DNA of 64,000 nt from Citricoccus zhacaiensis (GCF_014645315.1 NZ_BMLQ01000007.1:1-64000), one strand, 5' to 3'. Shown: positions 43,415 to 52,414, counted from the stretch's first letter. Made by a program: numbers and translations. Notes: generated by a model not told the origin, from the sequence alone.

Positions 43415-44410
43415 ATGTCTCTGCACCTGAAGACCAGAACACTGTCCCTGGCGGCTCTCGCCCTTGCCGGCACCATAATGCTGAGCGCCTGTGCCGACAA
43501 CGCCGGGAGCAAGACCGCTGACGCGGAGGACTTTCCCACTACGGACATCCGCCTCGTGGTGCCGTGGCAGCCGGGCGGCCAGGGAGACCTCACCGCCCGC
43601 ACCTTGGCCCCGCTGCTGGAGGATGAGCTGGGGGTGTCCGTGATCGTGGAGAACCGGCCCGGAGCCAACGGGTCGATCGGCTACACCTGGCTGGCCGAGC
43701 AGGACCCGAACGGCTACAACCTGTCCATGATGGGCGTGGAGGTGGCGACGCTCCAGTTCATGGACTACGACGTGAGCCCGGATGACTTCGTCCCGATAGG
43801 CCAGGCCATCGAGGGCCCGGGCGCCATTGCCGTACCGGTGGACAGCCCCTACGAGTCCCTTTCAGAGCTTATCGAGGACGCCAAGGCGAACCCGGGCAAG
43901 CTGACCTATTCCTCGCCCGGGGTCGGATCCGTGTGGGATTCCCCGGCACGGGGCCTGCAGGACCTGGCTGGCATTGAGTTGACCAGCGTGCCGTACGACG
44001 GGTCTGCACCCTCTATCGCCGCGGCCGCCGCAGGTGACGTGACCTTCTCAATCGATGCGATGGGCAGCCAGAAGGCCCAGGTAGACGGTGGCGAGATGCG
44101 CTACCTCGCCATGCTCTCCGAGGAGCGCCACCCGGACTACCCTGACGTGCCGACCGCTCAGGAGGAGGGAGTCGACCTGCAGAACGCCTCATGGGCTGGC
44201 ATCATGGCGCCGGCTGGCACCCCGGACGAGGTGGTCAAGGTCCTCTCCGACGCGATGGGTGTGGCCGTCCATGATCCCGGCTACATCAAGGTCATCGAGG
44301 ACGGTAACCAGATCCCGACGTTCCGTGACTACGAGGAGACCGCCGCCCTGATCCAGAGCGAGGCCGACCGCTACGGGCCGTGGATCGAGATGGCCCAGCA
44401 GGGCCAGTGA
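43415..44410 (+). CDS. Bug/TctC family tripartite tricarboxylate binding lipoprotein
   Basis: The 331-residue protein begins with a signal ending MLSAC, a lipobox. It then shows the Bug family pattern: IRLVVPWQPGGQGDLTARTLAPLLEDELGVSVIVENRPGANGSIG, LTYSSPGVGSVWDSPARGLQ, TSVPYDGSAPSIAAAAAGDV and WAGIMAPAGTPDEVV. Bug proteins bind carboxylates and normally work with TctA and TctB membrane proteins, which are not adjacent here. The ATG at 43415 follows AAGGAG, preceded by a run of nine C residues (43372-43380). It may serve as a solute sensor or supply an unlinked transporter. Confidence 0.92.
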   Translation: MSLHLKTRTLSLAALALAGTIMLSACADNAGSKTADAEDFPTTDIRLVVPWQPGGQGDLTARTLAPLLEDELGVSVIVENRPGANGSIGYTWLAEQDPNGYNLSMMGVEVATLQFMDYDVSPDDFVPIGQAIEGPGAIAVPVDSPYESLSELIEDAKANPGKLTYSSPGVGSVWDSPARGLQDLAGIELTSVPYDGSAPSIAAAAAGDVTFSIDAMGSQKAQVDGGEMRYLAMLSEERHPDYPDVPTAQEEGVDLQNASWAGIMAPAGTPDEVVKVLSDAMGVAVHDPGYIKVIEDGNQIPTFRDYEETAALIQSEADRYGPWIEMAQQGQ

Positions 44411-44415
44411 CCCCT

Positions 44416-44447
44416 CGCCCCCGCCCCGTGCCTCGGGGTGGGGGGCG
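44416..44447. terminator. GC-rich hairpin after the TctC gene
   Basis: CGCCCCCGCCCCG (44416-44428) faces CGGGGTGGGGGGCG (44434-44447) in a strong stem with a one-base irregularity and a five-base loop, six bases after the stop and before the convergent DUF4287 gene. Confidence 0.7.
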
Positions 44448-44482
44448 TCTGACACTGAGATGTAGCTGGAAGCGGCTGCCGG

Positions 44483-44773
44483 TCAGGCGGGCTTGGTGGC
44501 CTTGCCGTCCAGCCAGAGCACGTCCGACTCGTCGCGGTGCGAGCCGGTGGTCCCCACGTGCTTGGCGTCGATCTGCGGGCCCTTCTTGATGACATGGACC
44601 AGAGCCATCCCGTGGCCACGGCCGAGCCCGTAGTCGGCCTTGAGCCAGTCGAGGATCTCACCCGCCTTCACCGAGGCGTCGTCATAGCCGCGACTCTGCG
44701 CGATCTCGAGTAGTTGGCGCGGGGTGAGGCCGGTCTTCTCCTCAATGGTGTCGAGGTAGGCCTGGAAGGACAT
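44483..44773 (-). CDS. DUF4287 domain-containing protein
   Basis: The 96-residue protein begins MSFQAYLDTIEEKTGLTPRQLLEIAQ and continues KAGEILDWLKADYGLGRGHGMALVHVIKKGP, the complete DUF4287 domain. A short tail follows with HRDESDVLWLDG. DUF4287 proteins are small cytoplasmic helical proteins found in many actinobacteria, sometimes joined to DUF5655 or SRPBCC partners; the function is not established. The ATG at 44773 lies near the end of a decayed thiE gene on the same strand. It looks intact and of usual length. Confidence 0.93.
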   Translation of the reverse strand: MSFQAYLDTIEEKTGLTPRQLLEIAQSRGYDDASVKAGEILDWLKADYGLGRGHGMALVHVIKKGPQIDAKHVGTTGSHRDESDVLWLDGKATKPA

Positions 44774-44819
44774 GGAGGCTCCTGATGTCGGGTGTCGGCT
44801 GTGTGGTCGTCACCAGTGT

Positions 44820-45468
44820 CTACCGCGTGGGTGCCGACCGCCAGGCCCGGGCCAACTCGGCCGCAGCTCGCTGCGGATCCTCCGCGGCACAGATCCAGGA
44901 CACGACGGCGGTCCCGGCCAGTCCGGCGGTCCGCAGACCTGGGAAGGTCGTCCGGAATCACCCCGCCGATCGAGACGGCGGGTAGTGCGGTGGTGGCGGC
45001 GAGCTACCCCAGGCGCTCCGCGCCGATGGGAGCGGGCGCGTCCGCCTTGGAGAAAGTGGTGCGCAAGGTGCCGATGCCCACGTAGGTGACGTTGGCGGTG
45101 CTGGTCTCGGCGGCCCCGAGCTGGTCCGGGGTGGCGGCGCTGAGGCCGAGGACCGCCTCGGGGCCGAGCAGTCGGCGCACATCCACCGCGTCTAGGTCCG
45201 ACTGGCCCATGTGCACCCCGTGGACGCGGGCCCCACGGTGGCGGGCGGCGAGATAGACGTCCACGCGGTCGTTGACCAGCAGGGTCATGTGTGCGGGGAG
45301 CGCTGCGGACAGGGCTTCGAGCAGTTCGACCTGCTGCCGGGCCGGGGCGGTCTCCTCCCTCAGCTGAACGCTAATGACGCCACCATCGACGGCATCGAGC
45401 GCGTCGAGGAAGGCGGTGATGAAGGATCCCGGCCGGTGGGACTGTTCGGTGGCCAGCTCGGCGGCCAT
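44820..45468 (-). pseudogene. thiE: thiamine phosphate synthase pseudogene (stop plus frameshift)
   Basis: Minus-strand reading from 45468 gives AVDGGVISVQLREET, LLVNDRVDVYLAARH, GVHMGQSDLDAVDVRRLLGPEAVLGLSAATPDQL and VTYVGIGTLRTTFSKADAPAPIG: the ThiE barrel with its diphosphate and Mg sites. After GAERLG a TAG interrupts. The same frame continues LAATTALPAVSIGGVIPDDLP, then a +1 shift restores TAGLAGTAVVSWICAAEDPQRAAAELARAWRS to a stop at 44820. The extreme N-terminus is also not recognisable upstream of 45468. This is a nearly full-length but dead thiE. Its sequence overlaps in function with the fragment at 270-537 and differs from it, so two thiE genes were lost separately. Confidence 0.85.
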
Positions 45469-45951
45469 GGCGTAGACCGTGCAGGCGGTGCCCGACGGCT
45501 GTTTTTGGTGCCGATCGGGGCCAGTGCTAAGCGCACCTGGCCGACGCGGACACCTATCGGAACAGCGGCTTTGTGCGCTGGTGCGAGTAGGTGCTGCTCG
45601 GACTCCGAAATGACCTGCCCCGGGTCAAGTCACTGGGGAAAGTGGGTGTTGTCCGCGCCCGCGTGTTACTCCCGGCAATTGTCAGGTTACTGCGGTCCGC
45701 GTAGACCGGCGTCACAGAGGCAATGGCCCAGCGCACTACCGGATGCCGGTCCGTTGGTGTTGGCCGTGATCGGACAACTGGAGGAGTTGGGCTTCGTTCC
45801 CGCCACACGCGTAGGGCCATCCGACTCCTCCGTGGCCACGCGGCGGCAGCTAGTTGAGGTCGCGAGTACGTCAACTATCCGGATCTGTATGCGGGCTCGG
45901 TACTGGCTCACCAAGATGCGTCCATTACAGCCCGCGGTGATGTCGAGGTCG
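45469..45951. other. 483-bp region with unassignable coding debris
   Basis: No intact gene is visible. Short plus-strand stretches look protein-like in different frames, for example ADTYRNSGFVRWCE near 45545-45595, LAVIGQLEELGFVPATRV near 45755-45815 and VNYPDLYAGSVLAHQDASI near 45866-45930. They cannot be joined into one frame or related to a family. It is probably an eroded gene between the thiE pseudogene and the defence-like region. Confidence 0.4.
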
Positions 45952-47901
45952 TCACGTGTCTCGAAGGGGAATGGTGTCTACCGTCTTGAGTACCACCTTG
46001 TCGATCGCCCCGCGGTGTGCTTGGGGTCGATAAGTAATCCGAGGATCAGGGTTCACGAGGTAGTCGACCCCATGGATAAGCGATGTTCCCATGAACGTAG
46101 CTTCGCTAGCTCCGGACAGGATGTCAGGGAAGTAGTGATGAGCTAGGTAATTCCGCAGGGGCTCATCGCAGACGTAAAGAAACGTACCGAGGATGCCTCG
46201 AGTCAGCAGCACGTTGTAGATGTTGATCACGTACTCCCGGATCTGGTCGTCCGTGTACGTGATCCCTAACTTCCTGTTGCTCTCCATACCCTTCGTGTCG
46301 AAGTAGGACTGCCGGTTGAAGGTGACCCGGCCCGTGGACTCGTCCAATCTCAGGTCGGGGCCGATGATCACCCCCGCGTAGTTCAGGTCGTAGCCCTGGA
46401 TAGTGTGAATAGAACCGACTTCAAGCGGCGACTTTGGCGAACTGACCCAGTCTGTTGCCGTGGAATTCCATCGCAATTCCAGCCCATCGAGCTCGATGTC
46501 AAAAGCAGATCTGTTCTTCTTGCTACGCCACTTCCAGGCAAACCCTGCGAGGAGGCGGGCCAGGCCGTTTCGACCATCCAGCCGCAGAATCTCCTGTCTC
46601 ATCCGCTTGAGGTCGGTAAACATGCGCAGGTCATATTTCATGATGTCGGGAGCCGGAGGTGCCACTCCGTTGCCGGCTGAACGCAGTACCTTGCCAAAGA
46701 AGTCCACATAGTCGTCGCCCGCCCGCACTCGGAGTTGGGACTGGAGCGTGAAAAGCCGATCAGCTGCCGAGGCATCTCGGATCACAGCCTCGACGGCGTC
46801 ACGGGGCAGGTCTGCGGGCCTGACGGTCTGGTTGGGGTCAAGGATCAGAACTTGGTGTCGGCTCTTCTTGCGGATCCAGTCCAGTTGGGTCTTGGAGTAG
46901 TCATCCCCGTTGAACAGATCTTCGGTGATGTTCTGGAACTGAATGTTGAGCGGGCCGGCCGGCTGATTGGCGCGTTGGCTGAGCCGGTGGGCTTCGTCCA
47001 CGACCAGCAAGTCGTACTCAGTATCCGACTGGCCGACCTTGAACGGGTCCACCACCTGCGATGGCTTCAGCCCCGGTGCCTTCTTGAAAACCTTCTGGAT
47101 GGACTTCCGAAGAGATTGCTGGGGGATCACCAACCCGATGGACAGCCCCTGAAGCCGGTCCCTGTTCTCTCGGGTGAAAAGGTCGCTGAACGGGCGTCCC
47201 TCCTGAATCAGGTTTTCCAGTTCCGCATCTGTGGACTCCCCGATATCCGCGAGAAGCTTCATCAACACCACGGCAAGCACGGTCTTGCCGGTTCCGGGAC
47301 CGCCCTGAACCACCATCGTCTCGACGGAGGAGGGCTGACTTGTAGCGTCGTCGACGTCGGCGAGAACTGCCTCCGCCATGCGGCGCACTGACTCGTCCTG
47401 CTCGGGCGAGAGCTCCTTGAACGGAGAGAGCTTATAGAGGTCCTGATTGATGATGTCCAGCTGGGTTTGGGAGAAGAGCCCATCCGCATACAGCTGCTGG
47501 AAGATCTGCTGGAAGGTCTCCTGGTAGTACTCGCGGGCGAAGTAGTGCCCGGCAACGATCCCCTCATTCCGGTTCTGAATTTCGTGGCCGTCACCGGAAA
47601 ACATCCGGATGAGGAAGGCCTCCAAATCGAGGGTGGCGGACTTGTTGTACATATCGTGCAACACCACACGTGTTTGCGTGAGATCCCTCTTGGCCTCGCT
47701 CTGCATGTGCTGCGTGAGTCGGCGGTCCGCCTTGAGCGTTTCGCCCACATAGATTTTCTGAGCCACCCGATGGGACTTGGTGGACAGGCCCTCATGCAGG
47801 ATGTAGACCGCTGGCCAGTTCTTCAGTCGCTGCTCCTTCGAAACGGCTGCGCTGACACCCTCACTGGTCAGCGGAAAGCTCTGGATCTCAAAGTCGGTCA
47901 T
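45952..47901 (-). CDS. GIY-YIG nuclease fused to DUF2075 P-loop ATPase
   Basis: The 649-residue protein has an N-terminal GIY-YIG-type module: AVYILH at 31-36, KIYVGET at 49-55, Arg60/61 and Glu94 in LDLEAFLI. It then has a DUF2075 helicase-like ATPase with Walker A GGPGTGKT at 200-207 and Walker B VVDEAH near 300-305, motif III-like LILDPNQTV, a superfamily-1-type QGYDLNYAGVIIGPDL and the arginine-finger-like VLLTRG. DUF2075 ATPases form the bacterial group related to Schlafen proteins. The ATG overlaps the end of the MazG-like gene by 14 bases, so the two are one unit. A role in restriction of foreign nucleic acid is inferred from the domains. Confidence 0.88.
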   Translation of the reverse strand: MTDFEIQSFPLTSEGVSAAVSKEQRLKNWPAVYILHEGLSTKSHRVAQKIYVGETLKADRRLTQHMQSEAKRDLTQTRVVLHDMYNKSATLDLEAFLIRMFSGDGHEIQNRNEGIVAGHYFAREYYQETFQQIFQQLYADGLFSQTQLDIINQDLYKLSPFKELSPEQDESVRRMAEAVLADVDDATSQPSSVETMVVQGGPGTGKTVLAVVLMKLLADIGESTDAELENLIQEGRPFSDLFTRENRDRLQGLSIGLVIPQQSLRKSIQKVFKKAPGLKPSQVVDPFKVGQSDTEYDLLVVDEAHRLSQRANQPAGPLNIQFQNITEDLFNGDDYSKTQLDWIRKKSRHQVLILDPNQTVRPADLPRDAVEAVIRDASAADRLFTLQSQLRVRAGDDYVDFFGKVLRSAGNGVAPPAPDIMKYDLRMFTDLKRMRQEILRLDGRNGLARLLAGFAWKWRSKKNRSAFDIELDGLELRWNSTATDWVSSPKSPLEVGSIHTIQGYDLNYAGVIIGPDLRLDESTGRVTFNRQSYFDTKGMESNRKLGITYTDDQIREYVINIYNVLLTRGILGTFLYVCDEPLRNYLAHHYFPDILSGASEATFMGTSLIHGVDYLVNPDPRITYRPQAHRGAIDKVVLKTVDTIPLRDT

Positions 47902-48208
47902 ACTTCGTGCTCCTGCCTTTGGCGAGGTTCACGGGATACTTCTCGTGTGTCTTGCCCAACTTGGTCTGAACGATCTCGTCCACGTCTAGGCCAAGGGCAT
48001 CCGCGAGCAGGAAGCAGTACGTGAGGACGTCGGCGAGCTCCGACTGAACCTCATCGATGTCGGCCTCGCCGCCCCATTGGAAACTTTCCAGAAGTTCACC
48101 GGACTCGATGGAGATACTCTTCGCAAGGTTCTCCGGGGTGTGGAATTGACTCCACTCTCTTTCGGAGACCATCTGACGGATCAGGTCCATGGTGCGCTCA
48201 TGACTCAT
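47888..48208 (-). CDS. MazG-like nucleotide pyrophosphohydrolase
   Basis: The 106-residue protein is an all-alpha NTP pyrophosphatase of the MazG-like type. The metal-binding motif EXXE...EXXD is present: Glu35-Glu38 (SIESGELLE) and Glu57-Asp60 (SELADVLTY). These enzymes hydrolyse nucleoside triphosphates to monophosphates and pyrophosphate and can lower unusual or signalling nucleotides. It is upstream of and overlaps the GIY-YIG/DUF2075 gene, which suggests translational coupling and a joint role. Length is typical for single-domain MazG-like proteins. Confidence 0.9.
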   Translation of the reverse strand: MSHERTMDLIRQMVSEREWSQFHTPENLAKSISIESGELLESFQWGGEADIDEVQSELADVLTYCFLLADALGLDVDEIVQTKLGKTHEKYPVNLAKGRSTKYDRL

Positions 48209-48413
48209 ACATTGAAGCTATCGGATGATGGAGGCGGCTCGCCTCTGCGCATGTTGAAACCCAGTGAAGCAGTTCAGTACGGCGGCAGAACTTTTGCCCA
48301 GGCGTTGATTGACCCCATCACCGGATTGCGGCGGCAAGTAATGAATCGGTGGGCTGTCTTGACGATCGAGTGCTCGTAATCCCGATGGGTGCTGCCTGGC
48401 ACTTCAGGCCTTC

Positions 48414-51143
48414 TTACGTCGCGCAGGGACTGTCGGGAGCTTGGTAGGTGCCTCGATCGCCGAGCAACCGCTCCTGCTCCACCGCAATAACCTTCCGCGC
48501 CAGTGCCGCCTCGGACACGTCCACGGCCTCCGGCGCCGCCTCGGCCACGTCGGACTCGGCGGCGAACTGCTCGAACAGCTCCGCCTTGACCGCCAACATC
48601 TCGGTCAGGCGCTGGTCCACGCCGTCCTCGGAGAGCAGTCGGTGCACCTGCACGGTCTCCAACTGCCCCATCCGCCGGGCCCGTGCGATGGCCTGCCATT
48701 CGATCGCTGGGTTCAGCTGCGGCTCGCAGAGCACCACCACGGAGGCGGCCTGGATGTTGAGCCCGACGCCACCCGCGCTCACCTGCGCTACCAGCGCCGC
48801 CCCGCCGGGAGCAGCAGAAAAAGCGTCCACCATGGACTGCCGCTGGGTCGCCGCCACCGAGCCGGTCAGTGGCCCGAACACCGGACCGTCCAAGGCGCCC
48901 ACCACCGCGTCCAGCACGTCTCGGAAGAACGAGAACACGATCACCCGCCGCCCGTTCTCCTCGGCCTCGGACACGATCTCCACCAGCCGCTGCATCTTCT
49001 CGGACGCACCCCCAGAAGAAAACGCGGCAGTCCGCATCGCCATGAAGTTCCCCTCGGCCACGGCCTCCCGGTAGGCCAGAGAATCCGCAGCGTTCATCGG
49101 CAGCAGTTCCTCGACCTCCACCAGCTCCGGCAGCTCGGTGAGCACGTCCTCCTGGTTGCGTCGCAGATAGGCAGGGGCCACCTGCTGACGGAACCGCGCT
49201 GGCGCCAGGGCGTGTGAGTCGAGCACCAGATCCGGACGGAGATAGCCGATGAGCACCCGGAACTCCTCGAGCCGATTCATCAGCGGAGTGCCGGTCAGCA
49301 GGATCGCCCGCTCCGTCCGGTCGATCACCTCCGCCACCGCCTGGGACCGCAGCGCCTCCGGATTCTTGATGTACTGCGCCTCATCGACCACCACGCAGTC
49401 CAGCGGTATCGGCTCGGCACCCTCATCGCCGAAGGCAGCACTGCGCAGCGTGGCGAAGGTCGTCACAGCCACACCACCGGCCCGCCGCCAGGCACTCGCC
49501 GCGGCCTCCCGGTTCGCTCCGTGCAGCCGATGCGCGGGCAGCGTGGTCATCTTCTCGATCTCGCGCATCCAGTTCGTGACCACGGCCGCCGGGCACACCA
49601 CCAGGAAGTGCACCGGCTTCTTCGCCCCACCGGTCGCGGCCAGATGCGTCAGCACGGCCAGCGCCTCCACGGTCTTGCCCAGGCCCATCTCGTCGCCGAT
49701 CACCACCTTGCCCTGCACCAGCGCGAACTTCGCTCCGAAGCTCTGGTATCCGCGCAGTGACGCGGTCAGGTGCGTGGTGTCCAGACGGAAGGCCCGCACC
49801 GCCTCCACGATCTCCGCGGGCAGGTCGCCCTGCGTCTTCTCCGGGTCCTCCGTGGTGAATCCGAGCTCGGCGAACAGCGCGTAGTAGTCGGACGGCCTCG
49901 CCAGAAAGTCGTCCCAGACCTCGTCCCCGGCCCCCTCCGCACCCGGGTGCGGGCCGGCGTCGGGCCCGGTGTGCTTGTCGGTGGGCACCGTTCCGGCCAA
50001 CTGGAGCACGGAGACCACCGCCTCCCGGAACTGCGCGGCGGTCCGCGCACGCGGCGCCAGCAGCACTGGATGGCCCGGCGCCTGAGCGTGAGCCAGCGGA
50101 GCGAGGGCCTCGGCCAGCGCGACCCCGGCCGTGGCCCGCCGCAGCGGCAGCAGCTGCTCCCAGGCCCGGGTCCGGCGCAGCAGCTCAGTGGCGGATTCGG
50201 TGCGGTCGGCGGGGTCCAGCCGCAGGCCCGTGCCATCCACGGCGAGGTCCCACAGCGTGCGGGCGGCGCCGCGCAGACGGGCGGCAGTGGTCTTCCCGAC
50301 GCCGTCCAGCGCCTCGAGCTCGGCGCCACGGTCCCAGACCTGCAGCACCGTGGTGATGCCCGCCTCGAGCAGCGGGCCGATGGACAGCCGGTCGGCGGTG
50401 GCGTCCTTGAGCCGCTCCACGTCCATGGTGTCCAGCAGGGCGCGTGCCTCGCCGTCCCGGATCACGACGCCGGCCCGGTGGGCTGCCGCGCGGCGCTCGG
50501 CTTCGCGGCGCAGCGCTTCCTCGAGGGGCGCGATGGCCTGGGGGAGCAGGGCGATGTCCTCAGCCGGAATCAACTCAGGAGCGATCCCGAGCTCGGGCAG
50601 GCGGCGGAGCAGGCCGATACTCGGATGGAGGGCGTCCTCGGTGGGGATGGACGCGGCGATGGTGGGGTGCTGCTCGAGCCGGTCCAGCAGCTGCGGCAGG
50701 CCCTGGGTGTGGGCCCAGAGGCGGTAGTCGTTCAGCTGCCGGGCGGACTGCTCGGCCTGGTGGCGGACCTCGCCGAAGGTGATGAGGCGCCGCAGGCCGA
50801 GGAGCTTCCGAGCCCGGTTCATCTCCTGCTCCCGGCCGCCGGCCAGGGTTGCCAGCGCCTCCTCCTCGTGCGCCGCGATAGGCGGGAGGGCCCGTAGGCG
50901 AGCGAGAGCAGCGAGGTGGGCGCCGTCGTCGGGCCCCAGGGGGAGGACACGCCAGTACTCGGTGGTCTGGTGCTGAAGGTCTCGAGATTGGAGGTCAAGG
51001 ACGGCGGAACTGAGCCGGCGGCTCGCCTCATTGCTGTCCATCATGATCTGGGTGCGCCGCCCGAACAGGGCAGCGGCGCGCTCCATCCAGGAGGCGACCT
51101 CGCTGATGGTGCGCTGCAGGGTGGCGCGGTCGGTGCTGTTCAT
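48414..51143 (-). CDS. SNF2-type DEAD/DEAH-box helicase with long N-terminal region
   Basis: The 909-residue protein has a helical N-terminal half with a helix-hairpin-helix-like stretch (ELEALDGVGKTTAARLRGAART, about 280-300). The SNF2/Rad54-like ATPase begins LRGYQSFGAKFAL: Walker A GDEMGLGKT at 483-491, DEAQ in VVVDEAQYIKNPEA, the motif III region LTGTPLMN, then a helicase C domain with VIVFSFFRDVLD, SAGGVGLNIQAA and a QAIARARRMGQ motif VI. It is a DNA translocase. The short C-terminal end is unstructured. It is 206 bp from the MazG-like gene and 25 bp from the Fic gene, in the same direction as both. Confidence 0.92.
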   Translation of the reverse strand: MNSTDRATLQRTISEVASWMERAAALFGRRTQIMMDSNEASRRLSSAVLDLQSRDLQHQTTEYWRVLPLGPDDGAHLAALARLRALPPIAAHEEEALATLAGGREQEMNRARKLLGLRRLITFGEVRHQAEQSARQLNDYRLWAHTQGLPQLLDRLEQHPTIAASIPTEDALHPSIGLLRRLPELGIAPELIPAEDIALLPQAIAPLEEALRREAERRAAAHRAGVVIRDGEARALLDTMDVERLKDATADRLSIGPLLEAGITTVLQVWDRGAELEALDGVGKTTAARLRGAARTLWDLAVDGTGLRLDPADRTESATELLRRTRAWEQLLPLRRATAGVALAEALAPLAHAQAPGHPVLLAPRARTAAQFREAVVSVLQLAGTVPTDKHTGPDAGPHPGAEGAGDEVWDDFLARPSDYYALFAELGFTTEDPEKTQGDLPAEIVEAVRAFRLDTTHLTASLRGYQSFGAKFALVQGKVVIGDEMGLGKTVEALAVLTHLAATGGAKKPVHFLVVCPAAVVTNWMREIEKMTTLPAHRLHGANREAAASAWRRAGGVAVTTFATLRSAAFGDEGAEPIPLDCVVVDEAQYIKNPEALRSQAVAEVIDRTERAILLTGTPLMNRLEEFRVLIGYLRPDLVLDSHALAPARFRQQVAPAYLRRNQEDVLTELPELVEVEELLPMNAADSLAYREAVAEGNFMAMRTAAFSSGGASEKMQRLVEIVSEAEENGRRVIVFSFFRDVLDAVVGALDGPVFGPLTGSVAATQRQSMVDAFSAAPGGAALVAQVSAGGVGLNIQAASVVVLCEPQLNPAIEWQAIARARRMGQLETVQVHRLLSEDGVDQRLTEMLAVKAELFEQFAAESDVAEAAPEAVDVSEAALARKVIAVEQERLLGDRGTYQAPDSPCAT

Positions 51144-51167
51144 GGGATGCTTCCGAGTTGGCAGGTC

Positions 51168-52379
51168 CTAGTCATGCGGAGCAACCAGGACGTCTAGCAC
51201 GGCGGGAGCGTAATAGCGGCGTCGATAGCCAGTGGTGGATTGAAGGACGGTCAGGATCTTCAAGTCCACCAACTGCTCGATCACCCGGCGGGCACCTCCA
51301 TCGCTCAGCCCGAGCTCAGCTGCCGCCTGCTTGACGGTGAAGGTCGGACGGGCCGTCGCGAGGTCGATCAACCCGTGGGCACTGTCAGCGCGGATACGAG
51401 CATTTCTGATGGCTTCCTTCAGGCTGGCCTGAACGGAAGCCAACTCCAGCATCTGTTGACGCGTCGCTGCGGCCGCATGTTTCAAACCTCGAAGGAAGAA
51501 CTCCAAGTAACCATCCCAGTCACCTGAGGTACTGACTGCCAAGAGTCGTTGATAGTACTCGGTTCGCCGTGCTTCGAACCACGGTGAGACGGTCAGCGTC
51601 GGCTCGCTCAGAACGCCGGTGGATAGGAGATCCAGGACAATGAGATACCGTCCGAGCCGGCCGTTTCCGTCCCTGAAGGGGTGAAGAGTTTCAAACTGAT
51701 AGTGAGCCATGCCGACCTTGATGACGGGATCGATCGTGTCGGAATGGTCGTGGGACTTCCACGCCATGAGGCCGTCCACGCCGGCGTTCAACTGGTCGCC
51801 CGGCGGAACAGGAACGAACCGGGCTGCCTTGACGGGGAGATCGGTCGGTAGAAACCCTTCCCGCCGCCCGATCACCACCTGAGTTGGCCGCAGCCGCCCC
51901 GATTCTCCAGCAAGCGAGGTGCCCTTCATGAGGATGCCTTGCAAGTCCGACAAGAGGGATGTCGAAATTGGGCGCTCGCTGGCATGCCAGAAGTACCCGG
52001 TGTTTGCCATCTGCACGTAGTTCATGATCTCGCGCATTTCTGCGGAGTCCACGTCTTCTTCGTCCGCAGTGATGACCGCGGGGAGCGGTGCGTAGGTGCC
52101 CTCCAAAGCGGAGGTGCTCTGTGCTTCCGTGCGCAGAGTTGGCTGTCGCAGGAGCTGCGGGTTGGGCAATTGGCGAGCCGTATTGTCCAATGCGGCCAAA
52201 GCTGCCCGTGAATCCGCCAATGCCATGATCGTCGCCGGGGAGAGCGTTGGCATGTCATCCGGAAGGGAGTTCGGGAGAAACGCTCTGTGCTCCCAATCGC
52301 CGTGTTGTGTGGTTGAGCCACGGATGGTGATGAGCTCGCCGGTGGCCGTGCTGGAAAACTGGGAAAGTTCCACATGCAC
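51168..52379 (-). CDS. Fic family protein with winged-helix C-terminus
   Basis: The 403-residue protein has the full Fic motif HPFRDGNGRLGR at 233-244. The inhibitory helix motif STSALEG is at residues 88-94, with Glu93-Gly94, so this is a class II Fic protein expected to be self-inhibited. The C-terminal 60 residues form a winged helix (FTVKQAAAELGLSDGGARRVIEQLVDLKILTVL). It should transfer AMP or a related group to a target and may also bind its own promoter, where a large palindrome is present. The stop is 24 bases before the start of the SNF2-type gene. Confidence 0.93.
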   Translation of the reverse strand: MHVELSQFSSTATGELITIRGSTTQHGDWEHRAFLPNSLPDDMPTLSPATIMALADSRAALAALDNTARQLPNPQLLRQPTLRTEAQSTSALEGTYAPLPAVITADEEDVDSAEMREIMNYVQMANTGYFWHASERPISTSLLSDLQGILMKGTSLAGESGRLRPTQVVIGRREGFLPTDLPVKAARFVPVPPGDQLNAGVDGLMAWKSHDHSDTIDPVIKVGMAHYQFETLHPFRDGNGRLGRYLIVLDLLSTGVLSEPTLTVSPWFEARRTEYYQRLLAVSTSGDWDGYLEFFLRGLKHAAAATRQQMLELASVQASLKEAIRNARIRADSAHGLIDLATARPTFTVKQAAAELGLSDGGARRVIEQLVDLKILTVLQSTTGYRRRYYAPAVLDVLVAPHD

Positions 52380-52414
52380 ACATTACGGCTGAACTGTGGG
52401 ATTGTCGCTGTACA

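Noticed and set aside
24875-44410. Assigning the large cluster to nicotinate degradation through 2,3-dimethylmalate
   Set aside because: The lyase and hydantoinase-like genes would fit, but methyleneglutarate mutase, dimethylmaleate hydratase and 6-hydroxynicotinate reductase genes are not present.
45211-46146. A plus-strand gene across the thiE pseudogene and the following gap
   Set aside because: Its first part is antisense to thiE and its last part is antisense to the DUF2075 gene, with only short protein-like pieces between.
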